Below are positions 1-9,804 of a stretch of 64,000 nt of DNA, piece after piece (the first letter of the stretch is position 1; each line of letters opens with the position of its first letter). The notes under the pieces are model-generated. The model did not search any database, was not told where the DNA came from, and saw nothing but the letters and a program-made list of their open reading frames with translations. Both the position numbers and the translations under genes were made by a program. Where the stretch lies: NCBI GenBank assembly GCA_041871065.1, contig CP168942.1:932501-996500 (forward strand). Direction: 5' to 3'. This stretch comes from Weissella confusa. GTDB taxonomy: Bacteria; Bacillota; Bacilli; Lactobacillales; Lactobacillaceae.

Positions 1-2
1 CC

Positions 3-359
3 ATCAAGGCATCAATCAAGTTGTTGAACAAGTTACGCTTAGGTGATGTTGAAGCCTGGGATTTGTACGAGACTGGGGCAGCAATCGACAACGCACTTCG
101 TGTTGCAACTTTGAGTGAGCTAGTGGTTGATGTGCCAAAGCTTGAAAGTCGCTATGCTGACTTGAAGATTAAGACGAAGAACGAATTGGCCTTTAATGGT
201 GGTGATTTGACTAAGGGCATGGGCCTTAAGCCAGGACCATTGTTTGGCAAGATTTTGGCAACCCTTGAACGTAAGGTCGTTGCTGGTGATTTGGCAAACA
301 ACCATGCTGTGTTGCAAGCTGAAGCACAAAAGATGGTAGAGAAAGAGACGAATAAGTAA
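3..359 (+). CDS. cca: CCA tRNA nucleotidyltransferase, C-terminal fragment (gene starts before window)
   Basis: The reading frame is already open at the left edge and ends at the TAA of 357-359, so only about the last 118 residues are present. The CCA-adding enzyme builds or repairs the 3' CCA of tRNAs. The visible part is the helical body/tail domain, with no catalytic motifs; the closing segment GLKPGPLFGKIL is the kind of motif found at the C-terminus of Gram-positive CCA enzymes. The stop overlaps the ATG of the ABC-F gene (TAATG), which indicates translational coupling. The assignment rests on this tail motif and on the gene order cca, ABC-F, dfrA common in Leuconostocaceae. Confidence 0.75.
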   Translation: MKASIKLLNKLRLGDVEAWDLYETGAAIDNALRVATLSELVVDVPKLESRYADLKIKTKNELAFNGGDLTKGMGLKPGPLFGKILATLERKVVAGDLANNHAVLQAEAQKMVEKETNK

Positions 360-2248
360 TGAAGCAACTACGCGCGACTGATTTAAAGAGTGTTTATGGT
401 GAGAAAACACTACTTGACCAAGTATCTTTTTTGATTGAAACGGGCGACCGTGTCGGGATTGTTGGTGTGAATGGAACTGGTAAGACAACTTTGCTGAACG
501 CCATTTCTGGTTTGAACCCAGCTGACAGTGGCTCAATCGATACGCCAAATGACTACACGATTGGTTATTTGCAACAAGAGCCACCACTAGACGGTGACAA
601 GAAGGTGATGGAAGCTATCTTTGCTGGTGCGCAACCAGTGTTCCAATTGATTCGTGATTACGAAGCGGCTTTGGAAGCTTATTCAGCTAACCCAACTGAC
701 GAGAAATTGTTGAACCGTTACACGAAGTTGGAACAACAAATGACGCAAGAAGATGCTTGGGTAGCTGAGTCTGAAGTGAAGACGATTTTGACGCAATTGC
801 ACTTGCCTAACTTGGATTTGCCGGTGTCAGCTTTGTCTGGTGGACAACGTAAGCGTGTTGGATTGGCCCAAGTGTTGATTCAAGCGCCTGACTTGTTGCT
901 TTTGGACGAGCCAACCAACCACTTGGATTTTGATTCAATCGAGTGGTTGGAAAAGTATTTGTCTGATTACAAGGGTGCTGTGATGACGGTTACCCACGAT
1001 CGTTACTTCTTGGATATCGTGACGAACCGCATTTTTGAAATGTCATTTGGTAAGTTGTACGAATACATTGGTAACTACGAGAAGTATGTGACGTCTAAGG
1101 CTGAACGTGTTGAGGCTGAAGCGGTTGCTGAACACAAGTCTGCCCAACTTTACAAGAAGGAATTGGCTTGGATGCGTACGGGTGCGAAGGCCCGTTCTAC
1201 GAAGCAAAAGGCCCGTGAAAATGCCTTTGCTGACTTGGCAGAGCAACAAGGAACCCGCCAAGTTGAAGGCGACGTTGAAGTGAATATGGGTCAACAACGT
1301 TTGGGTAAGAAGGTTATCAACATTGAACATGCTAGCTTGGCCTTTGATGGTCGTGTGATTTTGGATGATTTCAATGAATTGATTCAAGCGAACCAACGCA
1401 TTGGAATTACCGGTCCAAACGGAACCGGAAAGTCAACGTTGTTGAATGCGATTGCAGGTGTACAACAACTAGATTCTGGTGTGATTGAAATCGGTGAGAC
1501 GGTTAAGATGGCTTACTACACACAAGTCACAGAACCAATTCCTGAGGACAAGCGCATGCTGGCATACCTTTCTGAAGTTGCTGAAGAAGTGACTGATCGT
1601 GATGGTAACGTTGTGTCTGCTGCTGAACTGTTGGAGCAATTCTTGTTCCCAAGCTTCATGCACGGTACGTTGATTCGTCAACTTTCAGGTGGCGAGAAGC
1701 GTCGTTTGTACTTGTTGAAGTTGTTGATTCAACAACCAAACGTGTTGCTTTTGGACGAGCCAACTAACGACTTGGATATCGGCACGTTGACGGTTTTGGA
1801 AGATTATTTGCGTTCATTCGCTGGTACGGTTATTACCGTTTCCCACGACCGTTACTTCTTGGACAAGGTTGCTGACCAATTGATTATTTTCCGCGGTGCC
1901 GGTCAAATTACCCGTTACCGTGGGATGTTCAGCGATTACTTGGCGGAATTTGGTGCACCGACGACGGATGCTCAAAAGCCTGCTAAGCCAGCTGTTGAAA
2001 AGAAGCCGGTCGCTGAGACGCCGAAGAAAAAGAAGTTGACGTGGGCCGAACAAAAAGAGTGGGACACAATCGAAGACGACATTGCTGAACTTGAGGGGAA
2101 GATTAGCCAAATTGAGGCCGATATGGTCGAAAATGGGGCTGATTTTGGTAAGTTAAGCGAGTTGCAAACACAATTAGATGAAACAAACCAAGCGCTCGAA
2201 GATAAGATGATGCGCTGGGAAGAGCTATCAGAACGCGTAGAGGGGTAA
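359..2248 (+). CDS. ABC-F family ATPase (Uup-like, ribosome-associated)
   Basis: A 629-residue soluble protein with two ABC cassettes in one chain and no membrane segment, as in ABC-F proteins that act on the ribosome. Cassette 1 has Walker A GVNGTGKTT at about residues 36-44, signature LSGGQ and Walker B LLLLDEPTNHLD. Cassette 2 has Walker A GPNGTGKST at about 352, signature LSGGE and Walker B LLLDEPTNDLD. A charged, probably coiled-coil C-terminal tail (about 560-629) after a Pro/Lys-rich linker favours the Uup type over EttA. The start overlaps the cca stop, and dfrA follows after 6 bases, so the three are one operon. Whether it confers antibiotic resistance cannot be told from sequence alone. 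Confidence 0.9.
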   Translation: MKQLRATDLKSVYGEKTLLDQVSFLIETGDRVGIVGVNGTGKTTLLNAISGLNPADSGSIDTPNDYTIGYLQQEPPLDGDKKVMEAIFAGAQPVFQLIRDYEAALEAYSANPTDEKLLNRYTKLEQQMTQEDAWVAESEVKTILTQLHLPNLDLPVSALSGGQRKRVGLAQVLIQAPDLLLLDEPTNHLDFDSIEWLEKYLSDYKGAVMTVTHDRYFLDIVTNRIFEMSFGKLYEYIGNYEKYVTSKAERVEAEAVAEHKSAQLYKKELAWMRTGAKARSTKQKARENAFADLAEQQGTRQVEGDVEVNMGQQRLGKKVINIEHASLAFDGRVILDDFNELIQANQRIGITGPNGTGKSTLLNAIAGVQQLDSGVIEIGETVKMAYYTQVTEPIPEDKRMLAYLSEVAEEVTDRDGNVVSAAELLEQFLFPSFMHGTLIRQLSGGEKRRLYLLKLLIQQPNVLLLDEPTNDLDIGTLTVLEDYLRSFAGTVITVSHDRYFLDKVADQLIIFRGAGQITRYRGMFSDYLAEFGAPTTDAQKPAKPAVEKKPVAETPKKKKLTWAEQKEWDTIEDDIAELEGKISQIEADMVENGADFGKLSELQTQLDETNQALEDKMMRWEELSERVEG

Positions 2249-2254
2249 GCGATA

Positions 2255-2752
2255 ATGGCTGAAAAGATTTTGATCTGGGCACAAACTAACAATGGGACAA
2301 TTGCGTTGAATGGGTCAATTCCATGGCGCCAAAAGGCCGACATGAAGTTCTTTAAGGAACAAACGATTCACCAAGTGGCGTTGATGGGACGTAACACCAT
2401 GCTAAGTTTTGGTGGACGTGCATTGCCGGAACGCATTAACATGGTGTTGACACACGACGAGAATTTGGAAGTGCCAGCTGGTTTCGATAAAGTTTACAGT
2501 ATGGACGAAGCTGAGCGAATTGCTGACGAAAACGACATGAAGTTGGCCGTTATCGGTGGCAAGGCGATTTACGACAGCTACTTGCCGGTGGCCGACATCT
2601 TGTACGTTACTTACTTGGATACTGATTTTATGGGTGACGTTTTAATGGCGCCCGTTGATAAGACGATTTGGCTTGGCGAGGAAATTGCTTCTGGTCCAGC
2701 CAATGACGACAATCAATACGATTGGCGTATTGTGAAGTACACGCGCCGTTAA
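2255..2752 (+). CDS. dfrA: Dihydrofolate reductase
   Basis: This 165-residue protein has the usual DHFR length. It reduces dihydrofolate to tetrahydrofolate with NADPH in the cytoplasm and is the target of trimethoprim. The N-terminus keeps the DHFR layout: a first strand ending in alanine (ILIWAQ), then NGSIPW before KADMKFF, the LMGRNTM nucleotide-binding turn, and VIGGKAIYDSYL near residue 95. The active-site acidic residue is the D of KADMKFF. A GAGGGG ribosome-binding site lies at the 3' end of the ABC-F gene. No thymidylate synthase gene is adjacent in this window. Confidence 0.92.
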   Translation: MAEKILIWAQTNNGTIALNGSIPWRQKADMKFFKEQTIHQVALMGRNTMLSFGGRALPERINMVLTHDENLEVPAGFDKVYSMDEAERIADENDMKLAVIGGKAIYDSYLPVADILYVTYLDTDFMGDVLMAPVDKTIWLGEEIASGPANDDNQYDWRIVKYTRR

Positions 2753-2851
2753 TTTTGTTACAGTAGCAATTAACATGTGACTTTTTTCAAAAATAGGCGT
2801 AAACTGTTCAGGTAAAATCATTTTGGCCGAAAGAGGCTAAGAGGTAGAAAA

Positions 2852-3052
2852 ATGAAGTACGTCGTAACTTTCTTCTGGACGTTCATCTTGGGCGAAATTA
2901 TCGGTTACATCGGTAGTGCCCTTGAAGGAACTTCATACAACGCAACTACTACGTCATTGTTTGCGATGGTGATTGGTGTAATCGGTACGGTTGCATTTTC
3001 AGCTATCTCAAAGTCTGCTGCTCCTAAGGATGCGGCCAAGGCGGAAGATTAA
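2852..3052 (+). CDS. Small membrane protein, DUF2929-like
   Basis: A 66-residue protein with two predicted membrane helices (about residues 4-22 and 33-53) and a polar, lysine/alanine-rich tail. Its length and the opening MKYVVTFFWTFILGEIIGYI resemble the DUF2929 family of small Firmicutes membrane proteins, whose function is unknown. An AGAGG ribosome-binding site precedes the ATG, and a strong terminator follows. In related genomes such a gene also sits directly before dnaE. Confidence 0.7.
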   Translation: MKYVVTFFWTFILGEIIGYIGSALEGTSYNATTTSLFAMVIGVIGTVAFSAISKSAAPKDAAKAED

Positions 3053-3073
3053 TAGTTGTACACACGACTCTAA

Positions 3074-3105
3074 AAGACCATCCGTTCTGCAGGTGGTCTT
3101 TTTTT
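3074..3105 (+). terminator. Rho-independent terminator
   Basis: A 9-bp stem (AAGACCATC with GGTGGTCTT, one G-U pair) with a 9-nt loop is followed by a run of T. It closes the cca to DUF2929 transcript. Confidence 0.85.
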
Positions 3106-3172
3106 CGGGTTATCGCTATAATGAAATTAAGTTAAAACGAATTTGAACGATGACGTTCAGGAAGGGGCAGAT

Positions 3173-6100
3173 ATGGTACCACTACAAACAAAAACAGCAT
3201 TCAGTTTGTTACAAAGTCCCATGATGCCAAGTCAACTTGTGGCCTCAGCAAAAGCTAAGGGGTACACCGCCGTTGCGATGACGGACAATGACGTCTTGTA
3301 TGGCATGGACAATTTTTACCGTGCTGCCAAGTCAGCTGATATCAAGCCGATTTTAGGATTAACGATTACAATTCAGGGGTTGGCGACTTCACAACATTAT
3401 CCGATTGTGTTGCTGGTTGAGAATCAAACCGGTTATCACAACCTGTTGGCTATTAGTAGCTTGTTGAAGACGACTTCGGATGTTGTGACGTTCGATATGT
3501 TGACGGCTTATTTGGCTGGATTATATATTGTGTTGCCGAGTGTCGGCGAGTTGCCAGTTATTTTGGGCGCCGAACCAGACCGTGCAATGGATATGGTGCA
3601 AAGTATCAGTGCGGTAAGCGATGCGAACCATGTCTTTTTGGGTGTATCAACGGGGATGCGTGACGAATTGATCGCACAATTACGCCAATTGTCAGAGAAC
3701 ACTGGTGCCCGTTTGCTAGCATTGACAGAAGTTGACTACGCGGACCCACAGGATCAATTTGCGGCACAGGTAATTCGTAAGATTGGTCAAGGTGAAGTTA
3801 TTGCGAATGTCGCTCAGGCGCAACGTGAACCCGCCACAGCTTATTTGGAATCTGCTGATGAGTGGACGGCTGAATTTGTGGCGCGTGGTTTGGGGGATGC
3901 GGTTGCGAATACCGATTGGATTGCTGAGCACAGTGAGTTTGAACTAGTGAAGTCAAAGGTAACCTTGCCGCCGTTTGAAACGCCGAATGGTCAAACGTCA
4001 GCTGACTATTTACGTGAATTAGCAACAACTGGGTTAAAGAATCGTTTGCATGGTTTGTCGGTTGATGAAACGGCTTATCAAGAACGTTTGGCCCATGAAT
4101 TGGATGTTATTGTTGAATTAGGATTTGCGGATTATTTCCTAATTGTCTGGGATGTGCTTAATTTTGCACACAAAAGCGCTATCCGAACTGGTCCGGGACG
4201 TGGATCAGCCGCAGGTTCACTAGTGGCATACACGTTATGGATTACAGATGTTGATCCAATTGCGTACGATTTGCTGTTTGAGCGTTTCTTGAATCCAGAA
4301 CGTGCCCAAATGCCCGATATCGATATTGATATTCCTGATAATCGTCGTGAAGAAGTCCTATCATATTTGCACGAGAAGTACGGTCATGAACGGGTTGCTC
4401 AGATTATTACGTTTTCAACCATGGCGCAACGTGCCGTTATCCGTGACGTTGCGCGTGTGTTTGGCTTAAATCCGACACAAATTGATGCACTGTCTAAGTC
4501 GATGCCACGTGATGCGGCCAATTTGGAAGCAGCGTATGAATCATCACAGCCTTTCCGTAATGCGTTGATTGATTTGCCGGTCGATGGTGAATTGTTGTAT
4601 CAAACAGCGCGTAAGTTGGAAGGATTGCCACGTAATTCATCACTGCACGCAGCCGGTGTCGTCCTTTCAGCTGATCCGCTAGTCCAAACAATGCCGGTTC
4701 AGTTGGGCGAAGATGGGCGTTTGGTGACGCAATTACCAAAGGAACCCGTTGAAGCGCTTGGATTGTTGAAGATGGATTTCTTGGCACTTTCCAATTTGAA
4801 CATTTTGGATATCGCGTTACGTGAAATTCAGAAAACAGAAGATGGGGCCAACTTTAATATTGCGAACATCAACCTGAATGATGATGCAACGCTACGTTTG
4901 TTCCGTCACGGTATGACGAATGGCGTGTTCCAATTCGAATCAGCGGGTATGAAGAACATCTTGCGTCAGCTGCAACCAGATAGCTTTGAAGATATCGTGG
5001 CGGCCAATGCGCTGTTCCGTCCGGGTCCAATGCAAAACATTCCACATTTCGTGGCTCGTAAGCATGGACAAGAAAAGCAAGACGTGCCAGATCGAAGTAT
5101 GGCGGATATTCTAGCGCCAACCTATGGCGTTATTGTTTATCAAGAGCAAGTTATGCGTGTTGCACAACAATTTGCAGGCTTCTCACTAGGTGGCGCCGAT
5201 TTGCTACGTCGTGCGATGTCGAAAAAAGACGGTGCTAAGATTGCAGCAATGAAGACAGACTTTATCGCTGGTGCGGTGGCAAATGGTCATGACGAAAAGG
5301 TTGCTGAACAAGTATTTGGCTATATCGAAACGTTTGCCGAGTACGGATTTAATCGTTCGCACGCGGTGGCGTATTCAAAGCTAGCGTTCCAGTTGGCTTA
5401 TATCAAGGCACATTACCCAGCTGCGTTCTACAAGGCTGTTTTGAATGATGCCATCGCCGATAAGAAAAAGGTCGGTGCATATATTGCTGAAGCGAAAGCC
5501 TCTGGCGTTAAGCTGCTGGGACCAAGTATCAATCACTCATGGCAAGGTTATTCAATGAATAAGCAGGGTGAACTTCAGATGGGGTTGGCCTCGATTGCCG
5601 GAATGCGTCGTGATTTCCGTGAATCAATCTTGAAGGAACGCCAAGAAAACGGGGCTTACAAGGATTTGGGTAACCTGATTGGGCGCCTAGAGAGCAAGTA
5701 TCGCAAGGTTGAACAACTTGAGCCACTCGTTTATGCTGGCGCACTTGATGAATTTGGTTTCAATCGCAAGTCAATCCTAGCGTCGTTACAAGGTTTCATT
5801 GATGCGATTGGATTGGCGGGTGAGTCAATGTCGTTGTTTGCTTCATTGACGCCAAAGGTTCGTGAAATTGAAGACTTTACACCGGCCGAAAAGTTGGGTT
5901 ACGAGCGTGATTATCTGGGTGTCTATCTCAGTGGACACCCAATTGAGCCATACTTGTCAGCGATTCCTGATAACAGCCATACTGATATTTCGTCATTGGC
6001 AGTGGGAATGAACCAGGCGACGGTTGTCATTTATGTTGAGAACGTCAAAAAGATTCGTACCAAGAAGGGCGATCAAATGGCGTTTGTTGATGGTATGGAC

Positions 6101-6550
6101 TTGTCAGGATCAATTTCAATTACGCTATTCCCACAACTCTTCCAACGCGTTGCGCCATTGTTAGTACCTGAAAAGGTTTTGGTAGTGACGGGTAAGGTCG
6201 AGCAGCAACGCGGTCGTGATGATATTCAGATTGTCGCGAACACGATTGTTGAAGCAAGCCAGTTTATTAAGCGTTTTGAGAATCAAACCGAGCAAGTGAC
6301 GGCAACTGAACCGGGTACTGGACGCTGGTATTTGCGTATCACGGCAGCAGCCCAGGCGGCTGGTGCGCTTGATGCGTTGAATGCCGTTGTGATGTCGCAT
6401 CATGGTAATAATCCGGTGCTGGCGGTATACGAAGCTGATGGTAAGAAGTTGGCGTTGGGTCAACGTAATTGGTTATCGGCTGGGGATGCCACAATGAAGG
6501 CGCTACAAGAAGTTTTGGGCGCTAACAATGTTGTTTTCCAGGCAGATTAA
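3173..6550 (+). CDS. dnaE: DNA polymerase III alpha subunit DnaE
   Basis: A C-family replicative polymerase of 1125 residues from the chosen ATG. An in-frame TTG at 3143 would add ten residues, but the ATG at 3173 has GGAAGGGG at a good distance, so it is preferred. An N-terminal PHP domain (about 5-200) is followed by the polymerase core with GPGRGSAAGS and PDIDIDIPD. The catalytic aspartates are at about 382 and 384, with the third at about 535 in KMDFLALSNL. A helix-hairpin-helix region and an OB-fold (about 960-1040) come next. In Firmicutes DnaE extends primers and works beside PolC. It stands alone between two terminators. Confidence 0.97.
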   Translation: MVPLQTKTAFSLLQSPMMPSQLVASAKAKGYTAVAMTDNDVLYGMDNFYRAAKSADIKPILGLTITIQGLATSQHYPIVLLVENQTGYHNLLAISSLLKTTSDVVTFDMLTAYLAGLYIVLPSVGELPVILGAEPDRAMDMVQSISAVSDANHVFLGVSTGMRDELIAQLRQLSENTGARLLALTEVDYADPQDQFAAQVIRKIGQGEVIANVAQAQREPATAYLESADEWTAEFVARGLGDAVANTDWIAEHSEFELVKSKVTLPPFETPNGQTSADYLRELATTGLKNRLHGLSVDETAYQERLAHELDVIVELGFADYFLIVWDVLNFAHKSAIRTGPGRGSAAGSLVAYTLWITDVDPIAYDLLFERFLNPERAQMPDIDIDIPDNRREEVLSYLHEKYGHERVAQIITFSTMAQRAVIRDVARVFGLNPTQIDALSKSMPRDAANLEAAYESSQPFRNALIDLPVDGELLYQTARKLEGLPRNSSLHAAGVVLSADPLVQTMPVQLGEDGRLVTQLPKEPVEALGLLKMDFLALSNLNILDIALREIQKTEDGANFNIANINLNDDATLRLFRHGMTNGVFQFESAGMKNILRQLQPDSFEDIVAANALFRPGPMQNIPHFVARKHGQEKQDVPDRSMADILAPTYGVIVYQEQVMRVAQQFAGFSLGGADLLRRAMSKKDGAKIAAMKTDFIAGAVANGHDEKVAEQVFGYIETFAEYGFNRSHAVAYSKLAFQLAYIKAHYPAAFYKAVLNDAIADKKKVGAYIAEAKASGVKLLGPSINHSWQGYSMNKQGELQMGLASIAGMRRDFRESILKERQENGAYKDLGNLIGRLESKYRKVEQLEPLVYAGALDEFGFNRKSILASLQGFIDAIGLAGESMSLFASLTPKVREIEDFTPAEKLGYERDYLGVYLSGHPIEPYLSAIPDNSHTDISSLAVGMNQATVVIYVENVKKIRTKKGDQMAFVDGMDLSGSISITLFPQLFQRVAPLLVPEKVLVVTGKVEQQRGRDDIQIVANTIVEASQFIKRFENQTEQVTATEPGTGRWYLRITAAAQAAGALDALNAVVMSHHGNNPVLAVYEADGKKLALGQRNWLSAGDATMKALQEVLGANNVVFQAD

Positions 6551-6566
6551 ATGATTGTTTTTAATG

Positions 6567-6604
6567 AAGCGAGTTCCAAATTATGAGAACTCGCTTTTTA
6601 TTTT
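6567..6604 (+). terminator. Terminator of dnaE
   Basis: The perfect 8-bp stem GCGAGTTC/GAACTCGC with a 10-nt loop is followed by TTTTTATTTTT. Confidence 0.9.
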
Positions 6605-6681
6605 TCTCAGATTAACTGCAGGAAGAATAAATGACTTATGCTTGTAATACGAATAACTATTAAAAATGGGTGTGAATGCGT

Positions 6682-6687
6682 TACAAT
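6682..6687 (+). promoter_or_regulatory. Probable -10 element of the rel promoter
   Basis: TACAAT lies about 92 bases before the rel ATG. No convincing -35 box is visible at the usual distance. If this -10 is used, the tRNA-like remnant at 6703-6753 is inside the rel leader RNA. Confidence 0.4.
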
Positions 6688-6702
6688 AAACAATAACTAT
6701 CC

Positions 6703-6753
6703 GGATGGATAAAGCACGAATGACACGCTGCGGGTTCGAATCCCCATCGGCGG
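6703..6753 (+). pseudogene. tRNA-like remnant in the rel leader
   Basis: GGGTTCGAATCCC at 6732-6744 is a textbook T-arm core, and GGATAAAGCA at 6707-6716 looks like the end of a D-loop. The distance between them is about 11 bases shorter than in a real tRNA. The T-stem pairs for only three of five positions, there is no CCA, and no matching 5' acceptor strand is seen, so it cannot be a working tRNA. It is either the remains of a deleted tRNA gene or a tRNA-like leader element. Confidence 0.4.
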
Positions 6754-6778
6754 TTGTTTGGAAACAGAGGATAAATAT

Positions 6779-9013
6779 ATGGCAGAAGCAAAAGTGTTAA
6801 CCGCACAAGAAGTGCATGACCTCGTTGCTGGGTACATGAACGAGGACCATGTTAAAAAAGTTGATAAAGCATACGACTTTGCTTACAACCTGCATAAGGA
6901 ACAAAAGCGTAAGTCAGGTGAACCTTACATTATTCACCCGATTCAAGTCGCTGGCATCTTGGCTGACTTGCATATGGATCCAGATACAGTTGTGGCAGGT
7001 TACCTGCACGATGTTGTCGAGGATACTGAAGCAACGTTAGAAGATGTTGAACGTGAATTTGGTCATGACGTGGCGGTCATCGTTGACGGCGTGTCAAAGT
7101 TGTCAAAGATTGAATACAAGTCATCACGTGAGCAACTGGCGGAAAATCACCGTAAGTTGTTGTTGGCGATGTCACACGATATTCGTGTCATCATCGTTAA
7201 GTTGGCTGACCGTTTGCACAACATGCGTACATTGAGCGCGTTGCGTGAAGAAAAGCAAAAGCGCATTGCGTCAGAAACGTTGGAAATCTACGCACCATTG
7301 GCTGATCGTTTGGGAATTATGACGATTAAGTGGGAACTAGAAGATATGTCTTTGCGCTATCTTGAGCCAGAGGCATACCACGACATCGCTAAGTCAATGC
7401 AATTGCGTCGTCAAGAGCGTTTGGAAATCGTTGACCAAGCAGTTAGCGATATTGAGCACGCGATTACAGAATTGCATTTGCAACACGCCGAGGTGTACGG
7501 CCGTCCAAAGCACATCTATTCAATCTACCGAAAGATGGTGGACAAGAAGAAGAAGTTTGACGAGATTTACGACTTGTTGGCCATCCGTGTCTTGGTAGAT
7601 ACAATTCCTGAAACATACGCCGTATTGGGCGCTATCCACGCGCGTTGGACGCCAATGCCTGGTCGTTTCAAGGACTATATTGCGCTACCAAAGGCAAATG
7701 GTTACCAATCATTGCACACGTCCGTAATTGGACCAGGTGGTCGTCCGCTTGAAGTGCAAATTCGTACGTACCAAATGCACGAAGTTGCTGAATTCGGTGT
7801 GGCTGCACACTGGGCCTACAAGGAAGGTAACTTTGCTGGGGCTGATGTACAAAATGCGGACCAACAAAAGTTGAACGTGATCCAAGGAATCTTGGAATTG
7901 CAAGAAGATGCGCGTGATGCTGATGACTTTATGGAATCGGTTAAGGGTGACCTGTTCACGGACCGTGTCTTTGCCTTTACGCCAAAGGGTGACGTGATTG
8001 AATTGGCAAAGGGTGCTGGCCCATTGGATATGGCGTACAGCATCCACACCAATGTGGGTAACCACACAACAGGTGCCAAGGTTAACGACCGCATGGTGCC
8101 GTTGGATTACCCAATTAAGACGGGTGATATTGTTGAAATTGTGACGTCACAAAACGCCAAGCCAAATCGTGATTGGATGAATTTGGTATCAACGCGTCGT
8201 GCCCGTAACAAGATTAAGCAATACTTCCGTAAGTTGGATAAGGACGATAACATTGAAGCCGGTAAGAAGATGGTTGCTGACTGGCTAGCTGAAGAAGGCT
8301 TTGATGTTGAAGAATTGATGCAAGCTGACAACGAAGCGAAGGCAGCTGAAAAGTTGCACTTCCTTAGTGTTGACGACATGTATGCGTCACTTGGATTCGG
8401 TGACTTGAAGCCCCAAGGTGTGGCAAATAAGTTTACGGAAGAAAAGCGTGCGGAACTTGAAGAAGCGCGTCAAGCAGCCGAACAAAAGGCCATCTTGGAA
8501 GAACACCAAACGATTGAAAACGAAAGCAAGAAGTCTAAGGAGAAGCCACAGCACGGTGAAGATCGTATTGTGATTCAAGGCGTTGATAACTTGTTGGTTC
8601 GTTTGGGTCGTTGTTGTACACCAGTACCCGGTGATGAAGTTATCGGGTATGTGACCAAGGGTCGTGGTGTGTCTGTCCACCGTTTGGGATGCCCAAATTT
8701 GCGTGCAGCTGAAACGGAAGGTCAACGCTTGGTTGATGTTGCCTGGGAAAAGCCAGAAGGTGATACGAAGAACGAGTATGACGCTGACTTGGCCGTGGCA
8801 GCAACTAACCGCAACAAGTTGTTGAATGACGTTATTCGTACAGTGAATAACACAACGAAGTCATTGAACTTTGTTAACGGGCGTATTGATCACAATAACA
8901 ACGTGAACATTTCATTGAGCGTCGGCGTCCGTAACTTGGAACAATTGGAACACATCATGGATTCGATTAAGAATGTCAAGGATATCTATGAAGTAAAGCG
9001 AGCATTTAAGTAA
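6779..9013 (+). CDS. rel: Bifunctional (p)ppGpp synthetase/hydrolase Rel
   Basis: A 744-residue long-RSH enzyme that makes (p)ppGpp from ATP and GTP/GDP on starved ribosomes and degrades it otherwise. Domains in order: HD hydrolase with intact H77-D78 in [10 protein letters not shown]; synthetase with [19 protein letters not shown] (about 295-320); TGS (about 400-460); a cysteine-containing region with [11 protein letters not shown] (about 615); and a C-terminal ACT domain. The ATG at 6779 has AGAGG upstream; a TTG at 6758 is less likely. Its stop overlaps the start of dtd (TAATG), the usual rel-dtd pairing. Both active sites look intact, so it is expected to be bifunctional. Confidence 0.97.
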   Translation: MAEAKVLTAQEVHDLVAGYMNEDHVKKVDKAYDFAYNLHKEQKRKSGEPYIIHPIQVAGILADLHMDPDTVVAGYLHDVVEDTEATLEDVEREFGHDVAVIVDGVSKLSKIEYKSSREQLAENHRKLLLAMSHDIRVIIVKLADRLHNMRTLSALREEKQKRIASETLEIYAPLADRLGIMTIKWELEDMSLRYLEPEAYHDIAKSMQLRRQERLEIVDQAVSDIEHAITELHLQHAEVYGRPKHIYSIYRKMVDKKKKFDEIYDLLAIRVLVDTIPETYAVLGAIHARWTPMPGRFKDYIALPKANGYQSLHTSVIGPGGRPLEVQIRTYQMHEVAEFGVAAHWAYKEGNFAGADVQNADQQKLNVIQGILELQEDARDADDFMESVKGDLFTDRVFAFTPKGDVIELAKGAGPLDMAYSIHTNVGNHTTGAKVNDRMVPLDYPIKTGDIVEIVTSQNAKPNRDWMNLVSTRRARNKIKQYFRKLDKDDNIEAGKKMVADWLAEEGFDVEELMQADNEAKAAEKLHFLSVDDMYASLGFGDLKPQGVANKFTEEKRAELEEARQAAEQKAILEEHQTIENESKKSKEKPQHGEDRIVIQGVDNLLVRLGRCCTPVPGDEVIGYVTKGRGVSVHRLGCPNLRAAETEGQRLVDVAWEKPEGDTKNEYDADLAVAATNRNKLLNDVIRTVNNTTKSLNFVNGRIDHNNNVNISLSVGVRNLEQLEHIMDSIKNVKDIYEVKRAFK

Positions 9014-9459
9014 TGAGAGTTGTCTTACAACGAGTATCATCAGCGAGTGTGACGGTTGACGGCCAAGAATTGGGCGCAATCGATCAAGGGTACATGTTGC
9101 TTGTCGCCATTCAAGATGCGGATACGGAAGCTGAATTGGATTACCTGGTTCGTAAGATTACTGGTTTAAGGGTCTTTGAAGACGAAGCCGGTAAGATGAA
9201 CTTAAGTATTCAAGATGTTGGCGGATCAATTCTGTCAATTTCGCAATTCACACTATATGCCGATACGCGCCGTGGTAATCGACCAAGTTTCACTGATGCG
9301 GGTGCACCAGCTTACGCTGAAAAGATGTATGACCAATTTAATACAAAATTGGCAGCGACTGGTTTGACGGTTGCCACAGGGGAGTTTGGTGCTGATATGA
9401 AAGTCAGCTTGGTCAATGACGGACCAGTTACAATTATCTTTGATACCGATAATAAATAA
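9013..9459 (+). CDS. dtd: D-aminoacyl-tRNA deacylase Dtd
   Basis: A 148-residue homodimeric editing enzyme that removes D-amino acids, and also glycine from mischarged tRNA-Ala, from tRNA. Both family signatures are visible: [17 protein letters not shown] at about 78-94, and the C-terminal block [11 protein letters not shown] that holds the cross-subunit GP motif. The ATG overlaps the rel stop codon, so translation is coupled. Length and start match the family exactly. Confidence 0.96.
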   Translation: MRVVLQRVSSASVTVDGQELGAIDQGYMLLVAIQDADTEAELDYLVRKITGLRVFEDEAGKMNLSIQDVGGSILSISQFTLYADTRRGNRPSFTDAGAPAYAEKMYDQFNTKLAATGLTVATGEFGADMKVSLVNDGPVTIIFDTDNK

Positions 9460-9554
9460 TATGAATTTTGACGCGGTCAAACAAAAGTCATAGTTTCGCC
9501 CTACAATTCCCTAGTAATATGCAATGATATTGATAGTATTGTCTGTTGCGCGTG

Positions 9555-9563
9555 TGCTACAAT
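9555..9563 (+). promoter_or_regulatory. Extended -10 promoter of the RelB-like gene
   Basis: TGCTACAAT fits the TGnTATAAT extended -10 pattern, about 43 bases before the ATG of the antitoxin-like gene. Confidence 0.55.
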
Positions 9564-9605
9564 ACACATATACAAATTAAGACAATTGCGAAGGGAAGTA
9601 TCGTT

Positions 9606-9776
9606 ATGGCAGAGAAGCTGATTCAATTGCGCGTCGAGGACAATGTCAAGGACAAGGCAGATGAGATTTTCAAGTCACAAGGTTTGACAACTCAAACAGC
9701 CATCAAGATTTTCTTGACGCAAGTTGCGAACACTGGTGAGTCACCATTTAGCAACTTGTTCTCACGCAATCAATAA
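9606..9776 (+). CDS. Solitary RelB/DinJ-family antitoxin-like protein
   Basis: A 56-residue protein from the ATG at 9606, preceded by GAAGGGA; a longer frame from 9546 has no ribosome-binding site. The ribbon-helix-helix start (EKLIQLRVEDNVKDKADEIF) followed by LTTQTAIKIFLTQV is the DNA-binding domain of RelB/DinJ antitoxins. These normally neutralise a RelE/YafQ mRNA interferase encoded directly downstream. No toxin gene follows: a hairpin and then an antiporter gene come next. The typical C-terminal toxin-binding tail is also short. It may be an orphan antitoxin or a repurposed small regulator. Confidence 0.8.
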   Translation: MAEKLIQLRVEDNVKDKADEIFKSQGLTTQTAIKIFLTQVANTGESPFSNLFSRNQ

Positions 9777-9804
9777 TTTGTAGAAGTGAATAGAGATTTC
9801 GGTT

